From: Bradyrhizobium sp. CIAT3101
GTDB taxonomy: Bacteria; Pseudomonadota; Alphaproteobacteria; Rhizobiales; Xanthobacteraceae
Direction of reading: 5' to 3'
Assembly: GCF_029714945.1 (NCBI RefSeq)
Contig: NZ_CP121634.1
Span: 4,361,001 to 4,425,000 of the forward strand
Length of the DNA: 64,000 nt
A program made the translations under genes and the position numbers. The notes under the pieces are model-generated. The model worked only from the letters and a program-made list of their open reading frames with translations. It was not told the DNA's origin and made no database searches. Of the stretch, positions 50,482-58,243 are shown in pieces; the first letter of the stretch is position 1; each line of letters begins with the position of its first letter.

Positions 50482-50508
50482 TGATCCTGCTGACCCTGCC
50501 GCACCTGA
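50469..50508 (+). pseudogene. Fragment of cbtA
   Basis: Forty bases matching the internal part of cbtA (45314-45353) at 39 positions, encoding the start of the VILLTLPHL region. The first 13 bases are shared with the 43-base repeat, so the two fragments join through a common GCGATCGCCGGCG. It ends seven bases before the TonB receptor stop. Too short to be a gene; a trace of recombination. Confidence 0.8.
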
Positions 50509-50514
50509 CGAAAA

Positions 50515-52971
50515 TCACCACTTGAACGACGCGGCCACCTCGTAGCTGCGCGGTGCGCCCAGGATGATCTGGTCCGTGTACCCCGGATCGCCCCAGGCCG
50601 CGTAGAGCTTGTTGGTCAGGTTGCGGACGCGGAACGACAGCCGCGTGTTCTCGACACCCGTGAAGTAGGTTTTCGGGATGTCGACGAACGCGAACGCGTC
50701 GAACGTGGTGTAGGCGTTCATGACGACCATGTTGTCCTGGTAGTTGAAGCGGTCTCCGACATGGCGCATCGAGGCGCCGATCTCGACCGGCAGCGCCGTC
50801 TCGAACCGATACGATGCGCCCGCATTGGCGACGAAATTCGGAACGTTGGGCGGCGTATTGCCGGCATAGGATTGGAATACACCGCTGCTGTCGACGTAGT
50901 TGAAATCGACGAAATGCGACTGCAGGAAGGCGACGTTACCCCACAATTTCAGGCCGGCGATCGGATTGGTCGCCGCTGCGATCTCGATGCCCTTGGAGTG
51001 GATCTTGCCGGCGACATTGAACAGGTTGCCGCTCTCGGGAATGTAGACGTTCTTGCGCTCGATATCGAAGGCCGAGAAGGTGAACTCAGTGCGCTTGTCG
51101 GCCGACTGCACTTTCACGCCGGTCTCATAGGTCCGCGACGTCGTCAGCAGCAGCGGCACTGACGGCGCGAGGATGAAGATGTTGGCGACCGTCGGGTCGG
51201 CTGCGGTCGCATACTGGCTGTACAGAATGACACCGGGCGCGATGTCCCAGGTATAACCGGCGCGGCCCGTGATGGGATTGAACGTCGTCGAGAAAGGATA
51301 GCCCTTTGCCGACTCCAGAGTGCCGTCCGGGAAGAAGCGTGTCCTGTCGAGCTTGATGTCCTCGAACCGGATGCCGCCGATCAGCGCGAAGGTCGAGGTC
51401 AGCTTGATCCGGTCCTCGAACGAGAGCGAGGCGGTGTTGACGCGGGTGTAGATCTTCTCGTCGCTGCGCGGGCCATAGAGCCCGCGGTCCGGATTGAGCA
51501 GATCGACGTAGTCATTGAAGAACAGCGTGTCCTGCGAGACGTTGAACTGGTTGTTGCTCGCCATGACGGTGGCGACGAAGCGGTTGTCCAGGCCGCCGAT
51601 GTTGGAGTTGACGGTGAGGTCGGTGATGTTGCCGTAGAGCCGCTGCGCGTGGTCCAGCGCGAGGCGTTCGCGATAGATGCTCTGCGCGCCGGCGAAGCCG
51701 CCGACGGTCTGGTCGAACGACGAGATCTCGTTGTTGAACCAGTGACGGTGGGCGTCATAGCCGTAGACCTGGCTCTTCAGCGAGACGTTGTTGGTGATGT
51801 CCCATTGAAAGCCGGAGCGCAGCCACAATTCGCTGGCGCCGCTGTGATTGTCGAGCACGTTGTAGTTCGTGGTCAGCGTGCGCGCGTCGATGGTGGGCGC
51901 GACAGGCGTGCCGCCGCCGAGATAATAATTACTCCAGGTCCCCGACACGATGCCCGTGGTCGGCACGATGCCGGCCCCGTTGGCCGGTACGATCGGCGTG
52001 CCCCAGTAGAAGCGGTCGCTGTCCTGCTTGTACTCGGCCGCGCCCCAGACCTTGAGGCTGTCGTTGACGCGATAGTTCAGCTGGCCGGAGACGTTGGACA
52101 GCTTCGAATAGCTGTCGTCGATGAAGCTCTTGTCGTTGAAATGGCTGATGTCGAAGCGGTAATCGAGGCCGTCGATCAGCGTCGAGCCGCCCGAGCCGTA
52201 GCCGGCGCGATAGCCGTTGAAGGAATCGTAGGAGGTGAAGGCCTCGTTGACGACAGGGCCGGTGTGCGGCGCCTTGGTCACGTAATTGATGGCACCGCCG
52301 GTGGCGCCGAGGCCTGCGACCAGCGAGTCCGGGCCCTTGATGATCTCGACCTGCTGCAGGCCTGCCACATCCATCGGGCGGCCGGTCATGGTCGACGGCC
52401 CGACCGGGATGCCGTTGTAGAGGGTGGTGAGCTGGTCGCCGCTGAAGCCACGCATCGAGAAGATCGCGGGCGCGCCGGGTGCATCGCCGCCGATCACGCC
52501 GGTTGCTGCCTTGGCGACGTCGGTGGTGGTCCTGATGCCCCGGTCCTGCATGGTCTGCTGGCTGATCACCTCGACGGTCGCCGGCGTCTGCCGCGCCGTG
52601 ATGCCGAGCCGTGAGCCTACATCGGTAACGACGGCCGTGTTCAATGGCATTTCGACCGGGGCGCTCGCGCTCGGGACGATCGGGCGCGCAACGACGGAGG
52701 TGGCCGGCTTGCGGCCTGTGGTCCGACGTGCCGTGCGAGGCTTTTGGTTGCCCGGGCTGACCGCGGGAGCCGGCTTGGGCGTGGACGGAGAGACGGTCAC
52801 GGGACCGATCTCCACCGGCGGCCTGTTCTGGGTCACGCTCTGCGCGAGCGCTGCCGACGACAGCGACACCGAAGAAAGCAGCGAGATCAGGAAAGCACGC
52901 GAAAACCCTAGCGTAACGCCAGCACGAAAATGAAGATGTTGCACAACAACGCTCTGCGGCGACGCAAACAA
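50515..52971 (-). CDS. TonB-dependent outer-membrane receptor under B12 control
   Basis: An 818-residue receptor. Signal sequence (FLISLLSSVSLSSAALAQ), a Pro-rich N-terminal stretch (about 48-105), plug domain (PATVEVISQQTMQDRG, FSMRGFSGDQLTTLYNGIPV, VEIIKGPDSLVAGLGATGGA) and a 22-strand barrel ending YEVAASFKW. By sequence it looks like the siderophore-receptor group, yet a cobalamin riboswitch lies directly upstream, so the cargo is more likely a cobalt compound, cobalamin or a B12 precursor. There is no ATG: TTG 52971 or GTG 52944 start the frame. Surrounding genes are for cobalt and nickel. Confidence 0.9.
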   Translation of the reverse strand: MFASPQSVVVQHLHFRAGVTLGFSRAFLISLLSSVSLSSAALAQSVTQNRPPVEIGPVTVSPSTPKPAPAVSPGNQKPRTARRTTGRKPATSVVARPIVPSASAPVEMPLNTAVVTDVGSRLGITARQTPATVEVISQQTMQDRGIRTTTDVAKAATGVIGGDAPGAPAIFSMRGFSGDQLTTLYNGIPVGPSTMTGRPMDVAGLQQVEIIKGPDSLVAGLGATGGAINYVTKAPHTGPVVNEAFTSYDSFNGYRAGYGSGGSTLIDGLDYRFDISHFNDKSFIDDSYSKLSNVSGQLNYRVNDSLKVWGAAEYKQDSDRFYWGTPIVPANGAGIVPTTGIVSGTWSNYYLGGGTPVAPTIDARTLTTNYNVLDNHSGASELWLRSGFQWDITNNVSLKSQVYGYDAHRHWFNNEISSFDQTVGGFAGAQSIYRERLALDHAQRLYGNITDLTVNSNIGGLDNRFVATVMASNNQFNVSQDTLFFNDYVDLLNPDRGLYGPRSDEKIYTRVNTASLSFEDRIKLTSTFALIGGIRFEDIKLDRTRFFPDGTLESAKGYPFSTTFNPITGRAGYTWDIAPGVILYSQYATAADPTVANIFILAPSVPLLLTTSRTYETGVKVQSADKRTEFTFSAFDIERKNVYIPESGNLFNVAGKIHSKGIEIAAATNPIAGLKLWGNVAFLQSHFVDFNYVDSSGVFQSYAGNTPPNVPNFVANAGASYRFETALPVEIGASMRHVGDRFNYQDNMVVMNAYTTFDAFAFVDIPKTYFTGVENTRLSFRVRNLTNKLYAAWGDPGYTDQIILGAPRSYEVAASFKW

Positions 52972-53083
52972 ACTGCCACCGCGGTTGCCTCTGTCATCTG
53001 CTTTCGCCCATTGAGGCAGATGCTTCGGCTACTGGTCCGACATCGGGGCACCCCGCCCAATGCGTTCGCGCGTGACTCATGGC

Positions 53084-53240
53084 TGGCAGCAGGTTTCCTG
53101 GCTCGCGGGTCATCGCCTTCGACCACCTTCCCAGAGGCCCAAGCGGGCTCCAGTGGTTTTGCTGGTCGTCGGCTATCCGCCTACAGTTGCGGGGGCAGCC
53201 GCGGAATTGCCCACTGACGTGGACGCACCGCATTCCCTTG
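53084..53240 (-). ncRNA. Cobalamin (B12) riboswitch
   Basis: Read on the minus strand, it shows the conserved parts in order: AAGGGAATGCGGTGC, the core CGGCTGCCCCCGCAACTGTA, CCACTGG, GGGAAGG and the end GATGACCCGCGAGCCAGGA, AACCTGC. These are the hallmark sequences of the cobalamin riboswitch. It lies 112 bases upstream of the TonB receptor frame, and would switch it off when adenosylcobalamin or a related corrinoid is plentiful. Confidence 0.95.
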
Positions 53241-53557
53241 GATAGTCCTTGCGGACACTACCGAGCGAAAAATTGGCATCCGCGGTCGGGCAGGTCAACA
53301 CCGGGGGTGGGCCAGAATGTCGCAACGAGGAGCGATGGCGACGGACCGTGTCACTTTGGCAACGATCTCGTCACGTCATCAGTTCGTGCAAACCCGTCCA
53401 GCCGGTGTAGAGGCCGCCGAAGACGATTAAGGCCGCCGAGACGCGCTGGTCAGCGGCTGCGAAGCGACATGCTGCGGCAGCACCGCGCCGGACTGCGTGA
53501 TCTTGCAGCCCGGCCAAGTGAATTGCATTTGAAGGCGATCGGCTTGCTTCGGAGCAA
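53241..53557. other. Non-coding stretch around rcnA remnant
   Basis: Apart from the rcnA remnant (53371-53443) no gene is seen. The part next to the riboswitch (53241-53370) should hold the receptor promoter. No transposon ends or integrase were found. Confidence 0.5.
53371..53443 (-). pseudogene. 3'-end remnant of an rcnA-like gene
   Basis: The last 67 bases (53377-53443) match the 3' end of the nickel/cobalt gene at 55998-56064 at 64 positions; read on the minus strand they code for VSAALIVFGGLYTGWTGLHEL followed by a stop. Upstream of 53443 the similarity ends at once. Only the tail of a second rcnA copy is left, now sitting between the riboswitch and the Cj0069-family gene. Confidence 0.85.
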
Positions 53558-54616
53558 TTATCGCCCGGCGCCCACCAATCGCTCGCGAACCGTCCGGGCG
53601 ATCGCCGGCGGCGCCTCATCGGGGATAGCGAAGCACGAGCTCGCATTGATCTCGCAGAGAACATAACTGTCGGCGCCATCCGCGTCGCGGGGCCCGAAGA
53701 GGAAGTCGGCGTCCCAGATCACCGGCAGCGATGCTTCGTCGATGGCCAGCAGCTTCATCATCTGCGGCGTCCATTCGTCCTCCATCCGCCGCCGCAGCGC
53801 CTGGAATGATGGTGCGTCGGGTCCGTGCATGATCCGCGGCCCCGGTTGTGCCTCAGGTGCATCCGGTCCTTGCGGTGGTGGAGGGATCAAGGCCTTGATC
53901 AGTTGATGGCCGAAGCCTGCGACCCTGGCGCCGCTCATGTAGCAGCGGATCATTCCGTCGGGCAGGCGCGGTTGAAACGGCTGATCGATGATGCAGCCGC
54001 CCCAGCCGAAATAGGGTTCGCATCGCGCGATGAAGGCATCGAGCGGCATGTCCTCCGGGTGGCTGCCGCGCAGCGCATGGAGCACGCGAACCGCCGGGGT
54101 CGCATTTGGTAGCGCCTCGACCTTCCAGACGCCCTGGCCGCCGTTGCCGCGATTTTGCTTGAGCACGCGCGGGCCGTCGGCCCGCAGCCGTGGTGGAAAT
54201 TCCGCTGCGAAGGCGGCCGCGCTGTCGTAGCGATGGGTGTCGGCGCCCCAACCGAGATTGCGCGTCCGGTAGAGCACCTCCTTGACGCCCATCTTCAGGA
54301 TGACGTCTGGATGCGCGCTGACCCACGGGACGCGCGCTGCGACGTCGCGCAGCAAGGCGTCCAGCTCAGCGCGCGTCTTTCCCTGGTGGATCGGATCGGC
54401 CCAGACCAGCACGCCGTCGACCGCAAGCAATTGCTCGCGGACCGCATCACTGAAGCTTTCGTCGTAGATGGCGGGGTGTGCCGCGATGCCGGCGGCGGCG
54501 AGGGCTTCGAAAACGCGGACGAAACGACTGTTCTGTGCCGTTGTGTTGAGGCGCGCGCCTGCGTCGCCTCGTGAAAGAATAGCTACGGAATATTGGTGAG
54601 GGGATGTTGTGTCCAT
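53558..54616 (-). CDS. Cj0069-family (ATP-grasp-like) protein
   Basis: A 352-residue protein, start MDTTSPHQYSVAILSRGD at 54616. It resembles the Cj0069 family, with an ATP-grasp-like core: VLKQNRGNGGQGVWKVE as nucleotide-binding loop, FGWGGCIIDQPF, IRCYMSGARVAGFGHQLIKAL, and a C-terminal SYVLCEINASSCFAIPDEAPP, where the Glu/Asn would hold Mg-ATP. Such proteins join an amino or carboxy group to a substrate; the substrate is unknown. Its last 43 bases are the right copy of the direct repeat. Confidence 0.8.
   Translation of the reverse strand: MDTTSPHQYSVAILSRGDAGARLNTTAQNSRFVRVFEALAAAGIAAHPAIYDESFSDAVREQLLAVDGVLVWADPIHQGKTRAELDALLRDVAARVPWVSAHPDVILKMGVKEVLYRTRNLGWGADTHRYDSAAAFAAEFPPRLRADGPRVLKQNRGNGGQGVWKVEALPNATPAVRVLHALRGSHPEDMPLDAFIARCEPYFGWGGCIIDQPFQPRLPDGMIRCYMSGARVAGFGHQLIKALIPPPPQGPDAPEAQPGPRIMHGPDAPSFQALRRRMEDEWTPQMMKLLAIDEASLPVIWDADFLFGPRDADGADSYVLCEINASSCFAIPDEAPPAIARTVRERLVGAGR
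53568..53610. repeat. Direct repeat, right copy (matches 50439-50481)
   Basis: This copy is part of the 3' end of the Cj0069-family gene and codes for AIARTVRERLVGA on the minus strand. It is the likely original of the copy at 50439, which has two base changes and no gene around it. Confidence 0.85.
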
Positions 54617-55058
54617 GCGCAAGCTCCACGAATTGCGTGCTGCGCAGACTTGGACCGAAGTCTCACGGGGAGTCTGCCTTGTCCCCACCGCGGCATTCTA
54701 TGCGGGATCGTGCGGAAGCCGCAAGATGCGACGATGCGGCTTCCGCAGATCGCGCGAGCGCAGGGCACACGACAATTGGTTCCATTGGACCGACGAAAAC
54801 TTTTCGAGACCTCGCGGATCGTCCGCGTTGACAGCCTGGTCCCTCGGGCTTCTAGTCGAGGCGTCGGGGATATGCGGTCTCCCCGCGAGGCGACATGCCA
54901 AAGCATCGCGTCCTGATCACCAAGGGCGCAGCATGTCCATTTCACACACCGTCTTCATTCGACAGATTGGCTCATTCGGCTCGCGCGCGGCAACGCGCGT
55001 GATTTGGATGCCTGTCGGAAGGCTTCGACCCTGGGGCAGGGACACCAGGAGAAGGACC
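54617..55058. other. Intergenic region with long perfect hairpin
   Basis: About 440 bases between divergent genes. A perfect 12-bp inverted repeat lies at 54712-54746 (GCGGAAGCCGCA and TGCGGCTTCCGC, 11-base loop), without a T run. It could be an RNA structure or a regulator site for either neighbour. The open frame running through this region from 54609 is an extension of the DUF1259 gene without family resemblance. Confidence 0.55.
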
Positions 55059-55979
55059 ATGCGACTCCCAAAACTCCGTCACGCCGTTCTCTTGCTGGCC
55101 GCCGTTATGGGACCAGTGTCGCTTGCCGCGCCATTCGTCTCGGCGGCCCAGGCCGAAGAGGTCAATTGGCAAGCGATCGACCAAACCCTCGGCCGCAAGG
55201 CTGCGGTCGCGGATGATGTCCATCGATACGGGTTTCCGCGCAGCGATCTCGCCGTGACCCTGGACGGGGTCGCGATCAAGCCGGCGCTGGCGCTTGGCGG
55301 CTGGGTGGCGTTCAAGCCAGCCCACGGCGGCGCCATGGTCATGGGCGACCTTGTGCTGCTCGAGACCGAGATCACGCCCGTAATGGCGAAGATGATCGCC
55401 AGCGGTCTCGAGATCACCGCCGTGCACAACCATCTGCTGCGCGCGAGCCCGGCGACGTTCTACATGCATGTTGCGGGACATGGCGACCCGGTCAAGCTGG
55501 CGTCGGCGATCCACGACGCTCTCGCCGAAAGCAAGACACCCCTGACCGTTACCGCACCGTCGAGCCCGCAGCCCGCCGTCGAACTCGACACCGCTGCGCT
55601 CGACCAGATCATCGGCACGAAGGGACAGGTCAATGGCGGCGTCTACCAATTCGCCGTCAAGCGTCGCGATCCGATCACACAGGAGAGCATGCCGCTCACG
55701 CCCGTCGGGGCGATGGGCGTTGCGAGCGGCATCAACTTCCAGCCAACTGGCGGGGGCAAGGCTGCCATCACCGGCGACTTCGTCCTGTCGGGTGACGAGG
55801 TGAACCCGGTGGTCGCAGCGCTGCTCGCGAACGGCATCGAGGTGACGGCATTGCACAGCCACATGCTGGATGAGCAGCCGCGGCTGTTCTTCATGCACTT
55901 CTGGGCCAATGATGACGCGATCAAGCTCGCCAAGGGGCTGCGGTCCGCGCTCGACAAGACGGCGAGCGCGAAAGGCTGA
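55059..55979 (+). CDS. Periplasmic DUF1259 protein with internal duplication
   Basis: A 306-residue secreted protein, start MRLPKLRHAVLLLA at 55059 with AGGAGAAGGA ahead; the signal ends near residue 33. It consists of two similar halves: first IDQTLGRKAAVADD ... ITAVHNHLLRASPATFYMHV, then LDQIIGTKGQVNGG ... VTALHSHMLDEQPRLFFMHF. The repeated His residues (H-x-H, MH) suggest metal binding. This is the DUF1259/LppY-LpqO family, of unknown function. It neighbours nickel/cobalt genes. Confidence 0.88.
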   Translation: MRLPKLRHAVLLLAAVMGPVSLAAPFVSAAQAEEVNWQAIDQTLGRKAAVADDVHRYGFPRSDLAVTLDGVAIKPALALGGWVAFKPAHGGAMVMGDLVLLETEITPVMAKMIASGLEITAVHNHLLRASPATFYMHVAGHGDPVKLASAIHDALAESKTPLTVTAPSSPQPAVELDTAALDQIIGTKGQVNGGVYQFAVKRRDPITQESMPLTPVGAMGVASGINFQPTGGGKAAITGDFVLSGDEVNPVVAALLANGIEVTALHSHMLDEQPRLFFMHFWANDDAIKLAKGLRSALDKTASAKG

Positions 55980-55991
55980 TTTCGCCGATGG

Positions 55992-57068
55992 TCACAACAT
56001 CAGTTCGTGCAAGCCCGTCCAGCCGGTGTAGAGGCCGACGAAGACGATCAAGGCCGCCGAGACGTAGGGCGCGCGGTGGGCGTAGCGGCTGAAGCCGCCC
56101 CAGTGTCGTTCGACATGCCGTAGGCTGAGTGCGGCGAGAACGCCTGCCGACACCATCGTGATCGCGAGCCCGATGCCGAAGGACAACACCAGGATAAAGC
56201 CGAGGCTGAACTGCTTGAGCTGGATGCAGAGCAGCAGCACCGTGATCGCGGCGGGGCAGGGGATCAGTCCGCCGGTGAGGCCGAACAGCACGATCTGTGT
56301 CGTCGTCACGCTGCGCCCCGCAAAGCGCTTGCGGATATCGGCGGCGTGGGCGCGCGCATGTGCGTCGTCCTCGTCGCCGAGATCGATGTGGTCGTGATGG
56401 TGCTCCTCGAACAGGATTTCGGCGGAGTCGCCGGCCAAGGCGACGCGCGCCTTGAACGCATACGGCTCGGGAATCTCCTCGACGCTTTCGAGGTATCCAT
56501 CCCGGGCGGCAAACGCGAAGGTCTGCTCTGAGCCGTCCTCGCGGACAGTGGTCACCGCGATGTCGCCGGACGCGGGAAGCGCACCGCTCTCGCTCCGGAT
56601 CCGCCAGCGAGGCGGCACGCCGTCTTCGAACACGTCCAGCGAGAGCGACGACCCCGCGAGGGAAATCGATTGCGCCTCGTCGTGATGATGATGGTCGTGC
56701 TCGTGCGCGTGGTTCTGTTCCCGCCAGGTGCGCCAGACCATCCAGCCAGCAATGCCGATGATGATGACGGCGGAGGCCATTTGCAGCCAGGCCTCGCTGC
56801 GTTCGCCGGACAATTCCTGGCCGAAATACAGCCCCGCGAGCGCGATCGCCCAGACGATCGCGGTATGGGAGATGGTCGCCGACAGGCCGAGCAGCACGGC
56901 CTGGAGCACGGTGCCCCTCACGGCGATGATGAACGCAGCCATCATGGTCTTGGAATGGCCGGGCTCGAGACCATGCAGCGCGCCGAGCAGGATGGCGCTG
57001 GGCACGAACAGCCATGCGTGCGCGCTGCTCTGTTGGAGCAGGTGAGACAGGTCGGTCATAGCATTCAC
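55992..57068 (-). CDS. rcnA: Nickel/cobalt efflux permease, RcnA/NicO family
   Basis: A 358-residue membrane permease with about six to seven segments. The NicO signature is GALHGLEPGHSKTMMAAF; a His cluster (about residues 118-131, HAHEHDHHHHD) and a second (LFEEHHHDHIDLGDEDDAHAR) gather metal; LIPCPAAITVLLLCIQL is the other family block. A long soluble insert (about 135-245) lies between. It starts at GTG 57068, overlapping the rcnR stop as GTGA. Paired with an RcnR it should export nickel and cobalt. Confidence 0.9.
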   Translation of the reverse strand: MNAMTDLSHLLQQSSAHAWLFVPSAILLGALHGLEPGHSKTMMAAFIIAVRGTVLQAVLLGLSATISHTAIVWAIALAGLYFGQELSGERSEAWLQMASAVIIIGIAGWMVWRTWREQNHAHEHDHHHHDEAQSISLAGSSLSLDVFEDGVPPRWRIRSESGALPASGDIAVTTVREDGSEQTFAFAARDGYLESVEEIPEPYAFKARVALAGDSAEILFEEHHHDHIDLGDEDDAHARAHAADIRKRFAGRSVTTTQIVLFGLTGGLIPCPAAITVLLLCIQLKQFSLGFILVLSFGIGLAITMVSAGVLAALSLRHVERHWGGFSRYAHRAPYVSAALIVFVGLYTGWTGLHELML

Positions 57069-57343
57069 TTCAAATAGGTTCGGACGACGTCGATGAGGTC
57101 GGCGGCGCCCTTGGCCTTCTCCGGATCCTTCTCATGCGCGGGATCCACGACATGGTGGCGGATGTGGTCTTCCAACAGCTCGGTGGTGAGACCGCTGATC
57201 GCGCCCTTCACCGACGCCACCAGCATCAGCACGTCGGCACAGCCGATCTCCGACTCCAGCGCGCGCTCGACGGCCTCGATCTGGCCCTTGATGCGCCGGA
57301 CCCGGCCGATGAGCTTCGACTTGTGCTTGATCGTGTGCGACAT
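57065..57343 (-). CDS. rcnR: RcnR nickel/cobalt-responsive repressor
   Basis: A 92-residue member of the CsoR/RcnR family. The start MSHTIKHKSKLIGRVRR puts all four RcnR metal ligands exactly in place: His3, Cys35, His60 and His64. Copper- or aldehyde-sensing relatives lack this set. It should release DNA when Ni(II) or Co(II) binds, freeing rcnA, which overlaps its stop. The upstream frame extension is not family-like. An operator lies just ahead at 57351. Confidence 0.93.
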   Translation of the reverse strand: MSHTIKHKSKLIGRVRRIKGQIEAVERALESEIGCADVLMLVASVKGAISGLTTELLEDHIRHHVVDPAHEKDPEKAKGAADLIDVVRTYLK

Positions 57344-57350
57344 CCCAATA

Positions 57351-57371
57351 AGATAGGGGGGTACCCTATCT
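57351..57371. promoter_or_regulatory. RcnR/CsoR-type operator
   Basis: AGATAGGG, spacer GGGTA, CCCTATCT: an 8-bp perfect inverted repeat containing a run of six G, eight bases before the rcnR start. RcnR operators are G tracts of this kind flanked by inverted AT-containing arms, so autoregulation of rcnR-rcnA is expected. Confidence 0.8.
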
Positions 57372-57507
57372 GAGTCAATGTGCTTACGCTGCAGCGCAAC
57401 CGGTGCTGCCGGTAAGGGGAGATGGGTCCGCGGCTCAACTTGTCCGCCGTTCGCGGCTCGAAATGGACTAGTATGGCTGCGGCCACCACGAATGGGAGGA
57501 GGCCAAC

Positions 57508-57864
57508 ATGCTGATGCGTGCACTCGTTCTCGGAGTTTCGCTTCTGCTCACGACGGCCCTGCCGGCTGACTCACGGGGAAGCTCGCCGTCCAAGGATGAT
57601 CCCTGGAATCCCGAGCATATCGGCATCCTGCCTCCTGAAATCCGCCACTACATCGCCAGCATGTGCAAGGGACCGGCGAGCGCCCAGCACGATTTCGCGA
57701 CCTATTCTCCCGCCGAGAAGCGCTGGCGCATCAACATCGAATATCTCCGCTGCGAGGGCCTCACCGAAGTGCGCCACGGACACCAATGCATCGATGTCGA
57801 TTTCGTCGAGGTCGGCTCGCATTTCCGGCTGGCGAGCAAGCAATATCGCGATTGCGGTTTCTGA
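57508..57864 (+). CDS. Small secreted protein
   Basis: A 118-residue protein with a signal peptide (ALVLGVSLLLTTALPADS). The mature part has four Cys (ASMCKGP, YLRCEGL, HQCIDVDF, YRDCGF), probably two disulfides, and the segments DPWNPEHIGILPPEIRHYI and SPAEKRWRINIEYLRC. No named family is recognised. GGAGG lies ahead of the ATG. It is transcribed away from the rcnR operon. Confidence 0.7.
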   Translation: MLMRALVLGVSLLLTTALPADSRGSSPSKDDPWNPEHIGILPPEIRHYIASMCKGPASAQHDFATYSPAEKRWRINIEYLRCEGLTEVRHGHQCIDVDFVEVGSHFRLASKQYRDCGF

Positions 57865-58243
57865 AAATCATAATGCTGCTTGCAGCCCGCGAGGGCGACT
57901 CAGTCGCAGCTCGGCGTCGTCACCGCGAAACCGGTCGCGTTCTGCATACCATGAAATCAAAGGTTGTGGATTGTCATCTTCGCAGGGGTATCACGGTAGG
58001 CCAATCCGTGTCTTCCCGGTAACGATTGTGCTGTCAACGCAACACTCACGGTGGATTTAACCCTCATCACCGGTCGTTCGCATCAGCGCCGCTTTTTGGC
58101 CACACCCGAACATGAATACAATCGCTCTAATGTTTCAGGGGCTGGGCTGGTCCCTTGCAGGCGGCGGGAAATCCCAAGGTCGATTCAAATCTTGGGTTTG
58201 ATGTTCCGGGTCTGACAAGGGTTAGCCAAGGAAACTGGTCGCA
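57865..58243. other. Leader region before ilvD
   Basis: About 380 bases without a convincing gene. A short stem CCCAAG/CTTGGG (58173-58196) lies near the ilvD start. No leader peptide rich in branched-chain codons and no known riboswitch were seen. Confidence 0.5.

Noticed and set aside
52908..53126. 72-residue frame overlapping the receptor start
   Set aside because: It covers the riboswitch-receptor gap in another frame, has no ribosome site of note, and its product is Arg-rich shadow sequence. A 30-residue leader peptide inside it cannot be excluded but is unsupported.
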